Source of the DNA: Saprospiraceae bacterium | Lineage (GTDB): Bacteria; Bacteroidota; Bacteroidia; Chitinophagales; Saprospiraceae | DNA: 45,692 nucleotides | Direction: 5' to 3' | Assembly: GCA_027488935.1 (NCBI GenBank) | Contig: JAIYAP010000024.1 | Span: 1-45,692, forward strand | Shown here: one piece after another, positions 1-8,118 of the stretch | Layout: every line of letters begins with the position of its first letter | How positions within the stretch are numbered: the stretch's first letter is position 1 | Program-made: the position numbers and the translations under genes | The notes under the pieces: model-generated | Seen by the model: the letters and a program-made list of their open reading frames with translations, nothing else | What the model was told of the DNA's origin: nothing | Database searches by the model: none

Positions 1-2
1 AT

Positions 3-767
3 ATTGCGCGCTTCGATGGTACTGCCTGGCACAGCGTGGGTGGAGGTATGCGTGGAGGCGACAGTTTCATTCAAGATATGGTGGTGTATAAAGATGAATT
101 ATACGTATGCGGCTATTTTGCCAAAAATGCAGGAAACAAAGGTAACAAGATCATGCGTTGGGATGGCAACCAGTGGAAAGAAGTCGGTGGCGGCTTGTGT
201 AGCCCCTTTGATATTGCTACCGATATGATGGTGTATCAAGATAAGTTATACGTCGTGGGTATATTCAATTGTGTGGGCAATGGCTTACCCGCAAGTGATA
301 TTGCGGTATGGGATGGAGAAAAATGGTGCAGTTTTGGGAATAGTGTATTCGACAATAAAATGTTGTGCATCGGTAATTACAAAGATGAAATCTATGTAGG
401 AGGCGGCTTTACCATCATTAATGGCCAACCTTCCAGGTATTTTGCTAAATATATCGGCGACCATAGTACCGATACCTGCCAGGCGGTAATTTCCGGGGTT
501 TCTGACTTGGAAGCACGACCTGGGTTGGAGCTAGCACCCAATCCCGCACAAGACTACCTAAACCTTCAATTGCAAAACAGCTCAACCCCTATCGAATACA
601 TTGAAATACTGGATGCATCGGGTAGAAACTGTAGCCAATTCATAGATTGGAAAACCACGGATTACAGCACAGGGCAACTCCATATTCAGCGCTTGCCAGC
701 AGGCTGGTATTGCGTGCGGGTGCGCTGTGCGGATCGGGTGTTGGTGGGGCGTTTTGTGAAGGGATGA
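3..767 (+). CDS. Secreted propeller-like protein with T9SS C-terminal sorting domain (5' partial)
   Basis: The reading frame is open to the left edge, so the start lies outside the window; the first complete codon is at base 3. The visible part has repeats of the type 'W-D-G-x-x-W' followed by 'v-Y-x-d-x-L-Y-V-x-G-x-F' (about residues 12-140), which are typical of beta-propeller surface proteins. The last ~85 residues (from 'LELAPNPAQDYLNLQL' to the end) match a type A T9SS sorting domain: the 'PNPA' motif, a strand-rich middle, 'LPAGWYCVRV' and a basic tail ending 'GRFVKG'. By family knowledge such a tail directs export across the outer membrane and surface attachment or release. The ligand is unknown. 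It converges on the next gene with only 9 bp between them. Confidence 0.8.
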   Translation: MARFDGTAWHSVGGGMRGGDSFIQDMVVYKDELYVCGYFAKNAGNKGNKIMRWDGNQWKEVGGGLCSPFDIATDMMVYQDKLYVVGIFNCVGNGLPASDIAVWDGEKWCSFGNSVFDNKMLCIGNYKDEIYVGGGFTIINGQPSRYFAKYIGDHSTDTCQAVISGVSDLEARPGLELAPNPAQDYLNLQLQNSSTPIEYIEILDASGRNCSQFIDWKTTDYSTGQLHIQRLPAGWYCVRVRCADRVLVGRFVKG

Positions 768-776
768 TGTATTAAA

Positions 777-1247
777 CTACTTTCGCCCCACCTCCAACTC
801 CGCCCAAGGCGTACTACCATCCACCACCCGCCGGAAAACCATATCCGTGCCTTCGCCCAGCACAATTTCAGCGGTGGTGTACACCAAATTGTCTTCCAGT
901 AAATGCCCGCCGGTAGTGTGTCCCAGGCTATCGCTCACGCTCGCATGCAGGTGCGACCCCAGGGTACTTACCGTCCCAACCAGGCTGACAATTTCAAAAT
1001 GGCCGTTCCCTTTAACACCTTCGGGCTGGTTGGCAAAACGCAGGTTGTATTGCGTCAAACTGCCCACACAAGTCACAATCCAGCCCGCTTCAATGTGGTG
1101 GGCCTGTACATAAGCCTCAATTTCCTTTTTCAGGTCCTGGCCCGGTTTGAGCCGAAAAGCGTGCATTTTTACCGTTTCTTTAGGCATATTGGATGGATTT
1201 TGGCAGGAAATAATCGTGCAAAGCAGGAAAAGTAGGACGTATTTCAT
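777..1247 (-). CDS. Lipoprotein with PPC/DUF296 domain
   Basis: This protein has 156 residues. Residues 1-15 form a lipoprotein signal with Cys15 in the lipobox ('TIISC'). The rest is a PPC (plants and prokaryotes conserved, DUF296) domain. It has the hallmark 'GSHLHASVSD', with two His spaced H-x-H, and 'GGHL' about 10 residues later; these are the conserved metal-site and trimer-core residues of the family. Most bacterial DUF296 proteins are cytoplasmic, so the lipobox suggests an envelope-anchored version. The molecular function of bacterial members is not established. The ATG at 1245-1247 gives a complete signal peptide. It lies 55 bp downstream of the next gene on the same strand and may be co-transcribed with it. 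Confidence 0.8.
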   Translation of the reverse strand: MKYVLLFLLCTIISCQNPSNMPKETVKMHAFRLKPGQDLKKEIEAYVQAHHIEAGWIVTCVGSLTQYNLRFANQPEGVKGNGHFEIVSLVGTVSTLGSHLHASVSDSLGHTTGGHLLEDNLVYTTAEIVLGEGTDMVFRRVVDGSTPWAELEVGRK

Positions 1248-1302
1248 GGGAGGATTGAAAACCTTTAAACGTTGATTTAAACAAATTGAAAGCCTCAGGG
1301 TA

Positions 1303-2706
1303 TTATAATCTCATCTTGCCCAACAACCAGGCTCGCTCTGCTACTTCCGGCGTTGCTTCCAATTCTGAAAGCAACGCCTGCCTTACTTTTTTAGATTGCG
1401 TTTGTGCTTCCAACAGTTTGCGAACAAAATACAGCAGTTTTTCATTGGTCGTCCGGTGATAGCCCAAGTTTTTCTGGCGGCGCAAAAAGGCCGCAAAACT
1501 CTGTATTAATGACTCCAACGCCTGCCATTCCCCCAATTCGTAATAACTGCGCAACAACATCCGCCGGGCATCCAGGTTATTGAGCGGGTCTTCCAGTTCT
1601 ACTTGCTGCAACAAAGGCATGGCATGGGCGTAATCTTGTTGCTGAAAGTACAAAAAAGCCCGGTTGTAGCGAAATAAGTTGTCGCGCTCGCGCGGGTGCA
1701 GGTGGGCGCGATACTGGTCGAGAAATTGTTCGGCCCAGGTATGTTCTTTCAGCGCTGCTGCCAATCGAATGATGTTTTTATAGTTAAAGCCCGATAAAAT
1801 GCCGTTTTCCAGCAAAATACCCGACTGTAAAGTTGCACGGTATAAGTCAAGCGCCTCCTGTACATAGGCATTGCGCCCGGCATTCAGTCGTCGAATACAA
1901 CCATTAATGGCCAGCAAGTACAAACCCCGTTGTTCGTCGACCGAAAACCGTGCATGGTGCTCGGCCAGACTCGTTTTCAGGTGTTCAAAAGCGGTATTGT
2001 CTTCCGGGTGTTGCAACATTTGATAGGCGTGGTAATACACCGCGATGGCCGGAATTTGCAACATTTCATCCCGTTTAACCGCCTCGAGGATGGCCTCCAA
2101 CAACCCCATTCGATATGCCTGCCCCGCCACCGCCTGGTGCATGCTGCTCAAACAGGCATGCCGCAACATTTCAGAAACATAATAAACGGTAAGCTCATCC
2201 GGCAGGGGTTGAAAATTGAGTTTGGCCGAACGTTCGCGCTTGGAAGCGTGCTCCAGTTGTTCCTGGTATAACAAATAACGCTGAAAATGATACTGTGCGT
2301 CGCGTAATAATTGCCGCTCCATGTCTGCGAATTGTCCCGTCCACGTTTTTTCAAATAAATCATCCATACCCCGTTGCCGCAAGGCGCGCAGTAGCATGGG
2401 TACTTGTTGAGCGGGCGCGTGTTGGGCTTCTTCCAGCAGCAAATATTGCCGGACCAAGGCCAATAAATAAGATTGTAGATGGCGCAAACGCTTGGCATCA
2501 TAAGGCAGTCCGGGACAAGCCACTTCAAATAAACGCTCCGGCGCAATGGCTGGATGGGTGGAGCGGCCGGCGTGTTCCGTCAAATAATCGCACAAACGAA
2601 CCACTTCTTCGCGCCGATTGAAGTAAGGACAACGCGCCAAATCGCCAACCGCACGCCGTTCAGCGATGCCTAGCCGACTGAAAATGCGAATTATCTGTGC
2701 ATCCAT
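1303..2706 (-). CDS. Conserved hypothetical helical-repeat (TPR-like) protein
   Basis: This protein has 467 residues, with no signal peptide and no membrane segment, so it is probably cytoplasmic. The N-terminus ('CPYFNRREEVVRLCDYL', about residues 26-42) resembles the 'SPYFN' start of a family of large uncharacterised proteins found in Bacteroidota. The rest is almost entirely alpha-helical. Residues ~335-400 read like TPR units ('NRAFLYFQQQDYAHAMPLL', then 'SYYELGEWQALESLI'). I do not recognise a catalytic motif, so a scaffold or protein-binding role is the most that can be inferred. A near-perfect Bacteroidota promoter lies 17 bp upstream, which supports the ATG at 2704-2706 as start. Confidence 0.75.
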   Translation of the reverse strand: MDAQIIRIFSRLGIAERRAVGDLARCPYFNRREEVVRLCDYLTEHAGRSTHPAIAPERLFEVACPGLPYDAKRLRHLQSYLLALVRQYLLLEEAQHAPAQQVPMLLRALRQRGMDDLFEKTWTGQFADMERQLLRDAQYHFQRYLLYQEQLEHASKRERSAKLNFQPLPDELTVYYVSEMLRHACLSSMHQAVAGQAYRMGLLEAILEAVKRDEMLQIPAIAVYYHAYQMLQHPEDNTAFEHLKTSLAEHHARFSVDEQRGLYLLAINGCIRRLNAGRNAYVQEALDLYRATLQSGILLENGILSGFNYKNIIRLAAALKEHTWAEQFLDQYRAHLHPRERDNLFRYNRAFLYFQQQDYAHAMPLLQQVELEDPLNNLDARRMLLRSYYELGEWQALESLIQSFAAFLRRQKNLGYHRTTNEKLLYFVRKLLEAQTQSKKVRQALLSELEATPEVAERAWLLGKMRL

Positions 2707-2722
2707 TTAGGTGAAATTTTGA

Positions 2723-2752
2723 CAAAAATAAATGTTATAAATTGTAAATCAA
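2723..2752 (-). promoter_or_regulatory. Bacteroidota-type promoter for the 1303-2706 gene
   Basis: On the minus strand the sequence reads TTG (2750-2752), 19 bases, then TATTTTTG (2723-2730). This matches the Bacteroidota consensus of a -33 TTG and a -7 TAnnTTTG with 19-base spacing. It would give a leader of about 10 bases. Confidence 0.6.
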
Positions 2753-2820
2753 TATTTTAGTGAAATTTATTTTGTGATAAATCCTGTTTTTTGTATTTAC
2801 AAATGGCAAACGGCGCACGA

Positions 2821-2828
2821 TATCTTTG
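2821..2828 (+). promoter_or_regulatory. Candidate -7 element (TATCTTTG) for the 2858 gene
   Basis: TATCTTTG matches TAnnTTTG and lies 29 bases before the ATG at 2858. No TTG is found at the ideal distance; the nearest is at 2791-2793, 27 bases upstream. The call therefore rests on the -7 box alone. Confidence 0.4.
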
Positions 2829-2857
2829 AGCCATAACTTTTCCAAAGTAACAATCTT

Positions 2858-5800
2858 ATGAGAAAAATCATCTTTCTGCTTCTGCTGGTTTGTTTTGCGC
2901 GTCCGCTGTTTGCGCAGCTCAATAGTTTTTGGGAACCATTCCCCGGGCCTTATGGTGGAAGCTTCCGAACACTTACCTTAACACAAGGCGATACTTTATA
3001 CGCGCACGCATATATAGGTGTAGACGGTTTTTCGCAAGGACCTGTTCGACTTTTTCGATCTACCAATGGCGGTCAGAGTTGGGAGCGCCTCAACCTAATG
3101 CTCAACGGAAGTGTCGCCAATGCCTATGTGAATGTGGGACCAACCGGTAATTTCAATTTGGTGCGGAATGAAGGGTCCTCCAATTCCACAAAACTTTATC
3201 GCTCCTTCGATGGTGGGCTTACCTGGACTCTTTATACACTCAATAAACTATTTATTACCGTATATGAAACGGAAAATAATGCTTTAGTGGGCGTTACAAG
3301 TGGTCATGATATTTACCGCTCTCAAAATGGTGGACAAACCTGGACGGTTGCAGGAAGTACCATTTCAAATCCGTCTAAATCTGTGGAGTTTTTACGGTTG
3401 CAAAATGGGGATCTTACATGCCGTGGTTTTTTTGAAAGTGAAATTTACCGATCTACTGACAACGGCATTTCCTGGGAAATAATTACCGTAGATTCTTCCA
3501 CAGATCTCACAATTGGACAAGTTTACGCCGCTTCTAATGGTACTTTAATCCTGTTAGGGCAAGGACTGGTTCAAAGATCAATTGACAATGGTATTAGTTG
3601 GCAAAAAATCTACACATCCTCTCACGGTGATGGGGGTATGGTAGAATTGTCAGATGGGAGTTTGTTGATGGCAAATGAAAATTATAATTTATATAAATCC
3701 ACGGATAATGGGCAAACCTGGAATGGTATCCTGTCCAATCATAGAATAACCAAAATCCTGCCTTTTCGACTGTCAGATGGCACCATTTTCGGTATTTGTA
3801 ATGCCCTGTACCGATCATCGGACGGAGGGGTTACCTGGCAGTTCGCAGCAGATTCTATGGACCTTGCCATTGTGCTCAAGCTCGATTTTACATCGGAAGA
3901 TACAATGTTTGCCATGACCGAAAATGGATTGTATCGCAGTTTTGAACATGGACAAACATGGACAAAAATCAGTGATCTGAATCAAAAATACAGCGTTCTA
4001 GAGGGATATAGTGTTTCGTTGCGACGTCATTTCGCATTGGGTGAGCATGGTCACCTGGTAACCTGCACCGATAATAAATTGCTGTGGTCGGATAATTTTG
4101 GGGATAGTTGGCAAAATCGAACACCCGCGGCAGGGATTTTTACTGAGGCTGTAGCAATGGGAAATCACGATTCCTTACTTTTTATCAATGCCAATACCAA
4201 TCCAACGAAGGTAATGCGGTCATTAGACCAAGGGCAGAGTTGGCAAAGCACCAATTTCCAGAATGCCGCTTTTACCCGCATGGAATTTCATCCAGGTGGT
4301 CGAATTTTTGCATTGGTTCGATTCTCCAATCAATTCGAGGTTAACTTGTGGTATTCCGATGATCAAGGAATGAACTGGACCCTATGCCCTGGTCTGAATA
4401 CAACGACCAATATCACCATTGATGCAGCAGGAACGATTTGGGCAAGTGGAGATGGCTATATATACCGATCACTGGATCAAGGAAATACCTGGTCAAAAGG
4501 CCCTGCACAACCCACTAATTTGTATGGAAGCTATCTTTCAAGTAATTTGATCGGCCATTTATTTGCCAACAATCAATACCGTTCGGTGGATGCAGGTCTT
4601 AGTTGGCCTGAGTTACCCACTTCTGGTTATTATAATGACTATATTATTGTAGACCCAATTTCCCCAAACCAACACCTTTTTTCCAATTTCCGTTATGTTG
4701 GCTTTGCGCGCACCCGAAATCCAACCGTGGAAGGGGCGTACTTGAATGGAACCCTGCGTCGCGATGCGGATGATGATTGTAGTACGGCCGATGCTCAAAA
4801 TCCTTTAAAAAATTGGGTGGTGCAAGCCCAGGGCACGTATAACAGTTGGGCAAATTCTGATTCATCTGGTCAATACCTTATGTTTTTGGATACAGGCACG
4901 TACGAGGTTCGGGTAAAAACCATCAATGATCTTTGGTGGAGTGTGTGTGACAGCATCCAACTGGTTACCCTCGATTCGTCCTTACAAACCCAAACGGTCG
5001 ATTTTGATGTTATCAGCACCGCGCCTTGCCCCTTGATGACCGTAAATCTTACGATTCCAGGCATGCGCCGTTGTTTTGACAATACAATTTGGGTAAACTA
5101 TTGCAACGAAGGCGGCGAAATTGCGGAAAATGCCTATGTCGATGTTTCCCTCGACAAATTCACCGATTTTGTCAGCGCCGAAATTCCTGGTTTGGACCTG
5201 GGCAATAACACCTATCGATTCCCAATCGGCAACCTGGCCTCCAACGATTGCGGTCAATTCAAGTTGGTGGTGCATCTGCAATGCGGCACCACGATCCTTG
5301 GCCAAACCCACTGTTTTAATGCCCATGCTTTCCCCGATACCCTTTGTACGCCCGTGCCCAACTGGTCGGGCGCGCAAATTCAGGCAAGTGTACAATGTGA
5401 AGATACCATCGTAAAATTCAAGTTAAAAAACATCGGTACCGCCATCTCCGAGCAATTGGATTACATTATTATCATCGACGATGTGGTCATGATGCAGGAT
5501 TCCAAATTTTATATCCCGGGTGAAGAACTGGTGATTTCCCAACCAGCCAACGGATTCACCTGGCGCATCGAATCTATGCAAGAGCCGGGTCAGCCATTCG
5601 CAACCTCCAACCATATTACCCTGGCTTTTGAAGAAGGTTGCGGCGGATTCAATAGTCTGGGTTATATCAACAAGTTTCCGGTGGATGAATATGCCCCGTC
5701 ATGGGACCGCGATTGCATTGAAAATACAGGCTCTTATGATCCGAACGACAAACAAGGTTTTCCCAAGGGTATTGGCGATATCCATCAAATTGTACCCAAC

Positions 5801-6445
5801 CAGGAATTGAAATACTTAATCCGTTTTCAAAATACGGGCACCGATACGGCATTCACGGTGGTCGTGCGCGATACGCTTTCGCCCTGGCTAAATCCGGCAA
5901 GTATCCATGGCGTAATCGGTTCGCATCCATTTACCTGGAATTTGAGCGGAAATGGTATCCTTACGTTTACGTTCAATAATATCATGTTACCAGATAGCAA
6001 TAAAACTTCGGAAGGGTCTCAGGGATTTGTCAGTTTTCGGATTAACCAGCAAGCGGAAGTACCCATAGGTGCTCAAATATTTAACCAGGCGGCTATTTTC
6101 TTCGATTTTAACGAGCCCGTTATCACTAATCAAACAATGCATACCATCGGCTTACCGCCTGTATTGGCCACCCGTCCTGTTTTAAACCAAAAACCAAGTT
6201 CCAGCGTGCTAATAACCCCCCAGCCAGCCCAGGATTTCACCCATTTAAGCCGCAAAGATGGGCTTCCATTCCACAATGCGCGGTTTGTTTTACTCGATGC
6301 ACAAGGACAACAACGCATGGAGCAACGACTCCATGAAGCGCAATTCCGTTTGGAACGTGGTACTTGCCCCGCAGGGATTTATTTTTTCAGAATAGAAAAT
6401 GCGGAAGGTATGCTCGAAAGTTCCGGCAGTATTATTTGGCAATAA
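2858..6445 (+). CDS. Large secreted Asp-box (sortilin/BNR-like) propeller protein with DUF7619-like and T9SS tail
   Basis: This protein has 1195 residues. Residues 1-20 are a clear signal peptide (hydrophobic LLLL core, 'LFAQ' end). Residues ~60-610 hold at least ten Asp-box repeats of the form 'Y-R-S-x-D-x-G-x-S/T-W', e.g. 'YRSTDNGISW', 'YKSTDNGQTW', 'YRSLDQGNTW'. These form sialidase- or sortilin-type beta-propellers. After a Cna-B-like stretch ('GTLRRDADDDC', about residue 629) and a DUF11-like Cys-bearing region comes a DUF7619-type domain that begins 'SYDPNDKQ' and contains 'IRFQNTGTDTAF' and 'FFDFNEPVITN'. The C-terminal ~90 residues look like a T9SS sorting domain ('PQPAQDF...CPAGIYFFRIEN'). 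It is probably a surface-displayed or secreted protein; substrate unknown. No sialidase catalytic residues were recognised. Confidence 0.85.
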   Translation: MRKIIFLLLLVCFARPLFAQLNSFWEPFPGPYGGSFRTLTLTQGDTLYAHAYIGVDGFSQGPVRLFRSTNGGQSWERLNLMLNGSVANAYVNVGPTGNFNLVRNEGSSNSTKLYRSFDGGLTWTLYTLNKLFITVYETENNALVGVTSGHDIYRSQNGGQTWTVAGSTISNPSKSVEFLRLQNGDLTCRGFFESEIYRSTDNGISWEIITVDSSTDLTIGQVYAASNGTLILLGQGLVQRSIDNGISWQKIYTSSHGDGGMVELSDGSLLMANENYNLYKSTDNGQTWNGILSNHRITKILPFRLSDGTIFGICNALYRSSDGGVTWQFAADSMDLAIVLKLDFTSEDTMFAMTENGLYRSFEHGQTWTKISDLNQKYSVLEGYSVSLRRHFALGEHGHLVTCTDNKLLWSDNFGDSWQNRTPAAGIFTEAVAMGNHDSLLFINANTNPTKVMRSLDQGQSWQSTNFQNAAFTRMEFHPGGRIFALVRFSNQFEVNLWYSDDQGMNWTLCPGLNTTTNITIDAAGTIWASGDGYIYRSLDQGNTWSKGPAQPTNLYGSYLSSNLIGHLFANNQYRSVDAGLSWPELPTSGYYNDYIIVDPISPNQHLFSNFRYVGFARTRNPTVEGAYLNGTLRRDADDDCSTADAQNPLKNWVVQAQGTYNSWANSDSSGQYLMFLDTGTYEVRVKTINDLWWSVCDSIQLVTLDSSLQTQTVDFDVISTAPCPLMTVNLTIPGMRRCFDNTIWVNYCNEGGEIAENAYVDVSLDKFTDFVSAEIPGLDLGNNTYRFPIGNLASNDCGQFKLVVHLQCGTTILGQTHCFNAHAFPDTLCTPVPNWSGAQIQASVQCEDTIVKFKLKNIGTAISEQLDYIIIIDDVVMMQDSKFYIPGEELVISQPANGFTWRIESMQEPGQPFATSNHITLAFEEGCGGFNSLGYINKFPVDEYAPSWDRDCIENTGSYDPNDKQGFPKGIGDIHQIVPNQELKYLIRFQNTGTDTAFTVVVRDTLSPWLNPASIHGVIGSHPFTWNLSGNGILTFTFNNIMLPDSNKTSEGSQGFVSFRINQQAEVPIGAQIFNQAAIFFDFNEPVITNQTMHTIGLPPVLATRPVLNQKPSSSVLITPQPAQDFTHLSRKDGLPFHNARFVLLDAQGQQRMEQRLHEAQFRLERGTCPAGIYFFRIENAEGMLESSGSIIWQ

Positions 6446-6453
6446 GGCATAAA

Positions 6454-6494
6454 AAAGGCGGCAAAACCAAGTTTTGACTGGTTATGCCGCCTTT
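6454..6494. terminator. Bidirectional intrinsic terminator
   Basis: AAAGGCGGCA (6454-6463) pairs with TGCCGCCTTT (6485-6494), and after one A/A mismatch AACCA (6465-6469) pairs with TGGTT (6479-6483). The result is a 15-pair stem with a 9-base loop. It is flanked by A-rich sequence on the left and T-rich on the right, so it can end transcripts of both convergent genes. Confidence 0.8.
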
Positions 6495-6513
6495 TATGGT
6501 TTAAAAAATAATA

Positions 6514-7317
6514 CTACTGCATCAAAACCACCCGTTTGCTCACCAATTGTTGGCCCACTTCAATTTGCGCCACATACTGACCTGCTTTCAAAGATGAAAC
6601 AGGTACCGCTTCTTTTGAACGAATCGTGGTGTTCAATACTTGTTGTCCATCCAGGTTTACCAAACGCAATGTAGCCGAAGTGGCTGTACCCAAATCAAAA
6701 TAAAGCGTAGATTTTGCAGGAACAGGGTACACCTTAATTTGTTCCGCCAAAGTGGGCTCCTGGCTGGCCACCAACTGTTTCAACTGTACGGTCCGGGTTC
6801 CAATCAGCACATTGTCGCCAGTGGTACCGCCATTGCCGTTGGCTGCAAGCCCAACAAAATAGAATTTGATGGTATTGGCCGAAGCGGTAGCAGGTGCTTG
6901 CCAGGTAAAGGTCCAGGATGCACTGCCATTTGACATCGTTTTCGGTGTCGATTGGCGCGCATATTTGCGGCTGGCGGTACCTGTTCCGATGTTAGAGCCG
7001 GTTCCGGCCGTCAAGGTACCGCAAGCAGCATTGGCATTGTCTAGGCAGGTAAGTTGAAAGCCTGCGCGTACCGCGTTGCTGGTTTCTGTAAGCGTTACAG
7101 AATAAGACTGGTTGGCTACAACGGTATCGGGAACCCCCGCGATAGCAACAGAACCCGTAAAGTTTCCACCGCCATGGCAGTTGGATTTTGCACAGGTGGT
7201 TTCACCTGGTGCATTGGTATTTCCGGTTGGTGGGCTACTCGGATTACGCATAGAAGAGGTTGAAACCATCCATGCTGCAAGACAAATCAAGGAAAAGATT
7301 GAAAATTTAGTGTTCAT
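6514..7317 (-). CDS. Secreted Reeler-like (choice-of-anchor V type) protein with T9SS tail
   Basis: This protein has 267 residues from the ATG at 7315-7317. An upstream in-frame Met at 7377 would add 20 residues before an otherwise standard signal peptide, and the -7 box at 7350-7357 lies inside that extension, so the shorter start is preferred. After the signal come 'GETTCAKSNCHGGG' (Cys pair plus CHGG) and a Reeler-like beta domain with 'YSVTLTETSNAVRAGFQLTCLD' and 'SASWTFTWQAPA'. This is the pattern annotated in Bacteroidota as choice-of-anchor V domain. The last ~75 residues form a T9SS sorting domain ('VYPVPAKSTLYFDL...LKAGQYVAQIEV...KRVVLMQ'). The role is unknown. The CxxxxCH-like motif resembles a haem site, but a single such motif is not enough to call a cytochrome. 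Confidence 0.8.
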   Translation of the reverse strand: MNTKFSIFSLICLAAWMVSTSSMRNPSSPPTGNTNAPGETTCAKSNCHGGGNFTGSVAIAGVPDTVVANQSYSVTLTETSNAVRAGFQLTCLDNANAACGTLTAGTGSNIGTGTASRKYARQSTPKTMSNGSASWTFTWQAPATASANTIKFYFVGLAANGNGGTTGDNVLIGTRTVQLKQLVASQEPTLAEQIKVYPVPAKSTLYFDLGTATSATLRLVNLDGQQVLNTTIRSKEAVPVSSLKAGQYVAQIEVGQQLVSKRVVLMQ

Positions 7318-7349
7318 TCGAAATGGATTTAAATTAAAAAGAAGAGGTG

Positions 7350-7377
7350 CAAAAATAAACACTTCCCCCAACAACAA
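7350..7377 (-). promoter_or_regulatory. Candidate promoter for the Reeler-like gene
   Basis: The minus strand reads TTG (7375-7377), 17 bases, then TATTTTTG (7350-7357), a perfect TAnnTTTG -7 box. The spacing is two bases shorter than the usual 19. The predicted leader is about 25-35 bases. Confidence 0.45.
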
Positions 7378-7430
7378 GTTGCCGGAGGAAGTGCGTCATT
7401 TTGCTAAAATCTACCAATCAATCGTAATTC

Positions 7431-8021
7431 TTAACCAATCTTGTTGCCATTGGCATCAAAACGTACTGTGCCGCCGTTTTTAATTTTAACCACATAAACC
7501 ACCGTGCCATCCGGTTTGGTGGTTTTCAATACTTTCTGAATCGTTGCGCCCGGTTTGTTGGCGGTCAACCAATCCTGTGCCGCTTGGGGCAAATCCGTTA
7601 CTAAAATACTAACAGGTTGAATGTGCACGCCACCTTGGTTCAAGGTATCCTGGTTTCCATGATTTGGGCCGTGGTTCGGGCCATGGAATGGTCCGCCATG
7701 GTGTCCGCCTGGGTGGAAAGTAGTATCCACGTGGGTATGCAAGGAATCATGGTGGTTGTGCAAAGAGTCACCGTGGTGGTGTCCCAATGAATCCAATCCG
7801 TGGTGGTGCCCCAATGAATCGAGGATGTGGAAATGCAAGGAATCGCCCAAGTGGCCATGATGCCCATGGTGTCCACCATGGTGTGGGTTGCCAGTGGTGC
7901 TGTCGCGATCAGTTACGATGCCTGAATCGGAAACGACTGCCGTAGAAAGCATGCTTTCTTTGGAGCACGCGTAGATGGACAAAACTGCCAATACGGAAAC
8001 AAACAACAATACTTTTTTCAT
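7431..8021 (-). CDS. His-rich lipoprotein with PepSY-like C-terminal domain
   Basis: This protein has 196 residues, with a lipoprotein signal and Cys19 ('SIYACS'). Residues ~46-125 are extraordinarily rich in His (26 in about 80 residues). They are arranged in short repeats such as 'DSLGHHHG', 'DSLHNHH' and 'GGHHGG'. By composition this is a metal-buffering segment, for Zn, Ni, Cu or Co. Residues ~138-196 resemble the PepSY-like (DUF2874) fold: 'LPQAAQDWLTANKPGATIQKV', then 'YVVKIKNGGTVRFDANGNKIG'. It lies 97 bp downstream of the ECF/anti-sigma pair on the same strand, so it may belong to that regulon. Metal binding is inferred from composition only. Confidence 0.75.
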   Translation of the reverse strand: MKKVLLFVSVLAVLSIYACSKESMLSTAVVSDSGIVTDRDSTTGNPHHGGHHGHHGHLGDSLHFHILDSLGHHHGLDSLGHHHGDSLHNHHDSLHTHVDTTFHPGGHHGGPFHGPNHGPNHGNQDTLNQGGVHIQPVSILVTDLPQAAQDWLTANKPGATIQKVLKTTKPDGTVVYVVKIKNGGTVRFDANGNKIG

Positions 8022-8118
8022 GTATGAAAGTTTAAAGTGATAACTAAAGGCCTATTTGACCTTCTTTAAACCCTACACGAGTATTGTTGAAAGGGGGTTG
8101 CGTGCTGGTTAAAAAAAA

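Noticed and set aside
7198-7201. Possible c-type haem site in the Reeler-like protein
   Set aside because: The spacing is C-x4-C-H rather than C-x2-C-H, so it is not a standard cytochrome c motif.
7640-7879. 79-codon minus-strand frame inside the His-rich gene
   Set aside because: It is an alternative-frame reading of the same repeats; the main frame has the lipoprotein signal and PepSY-like end.
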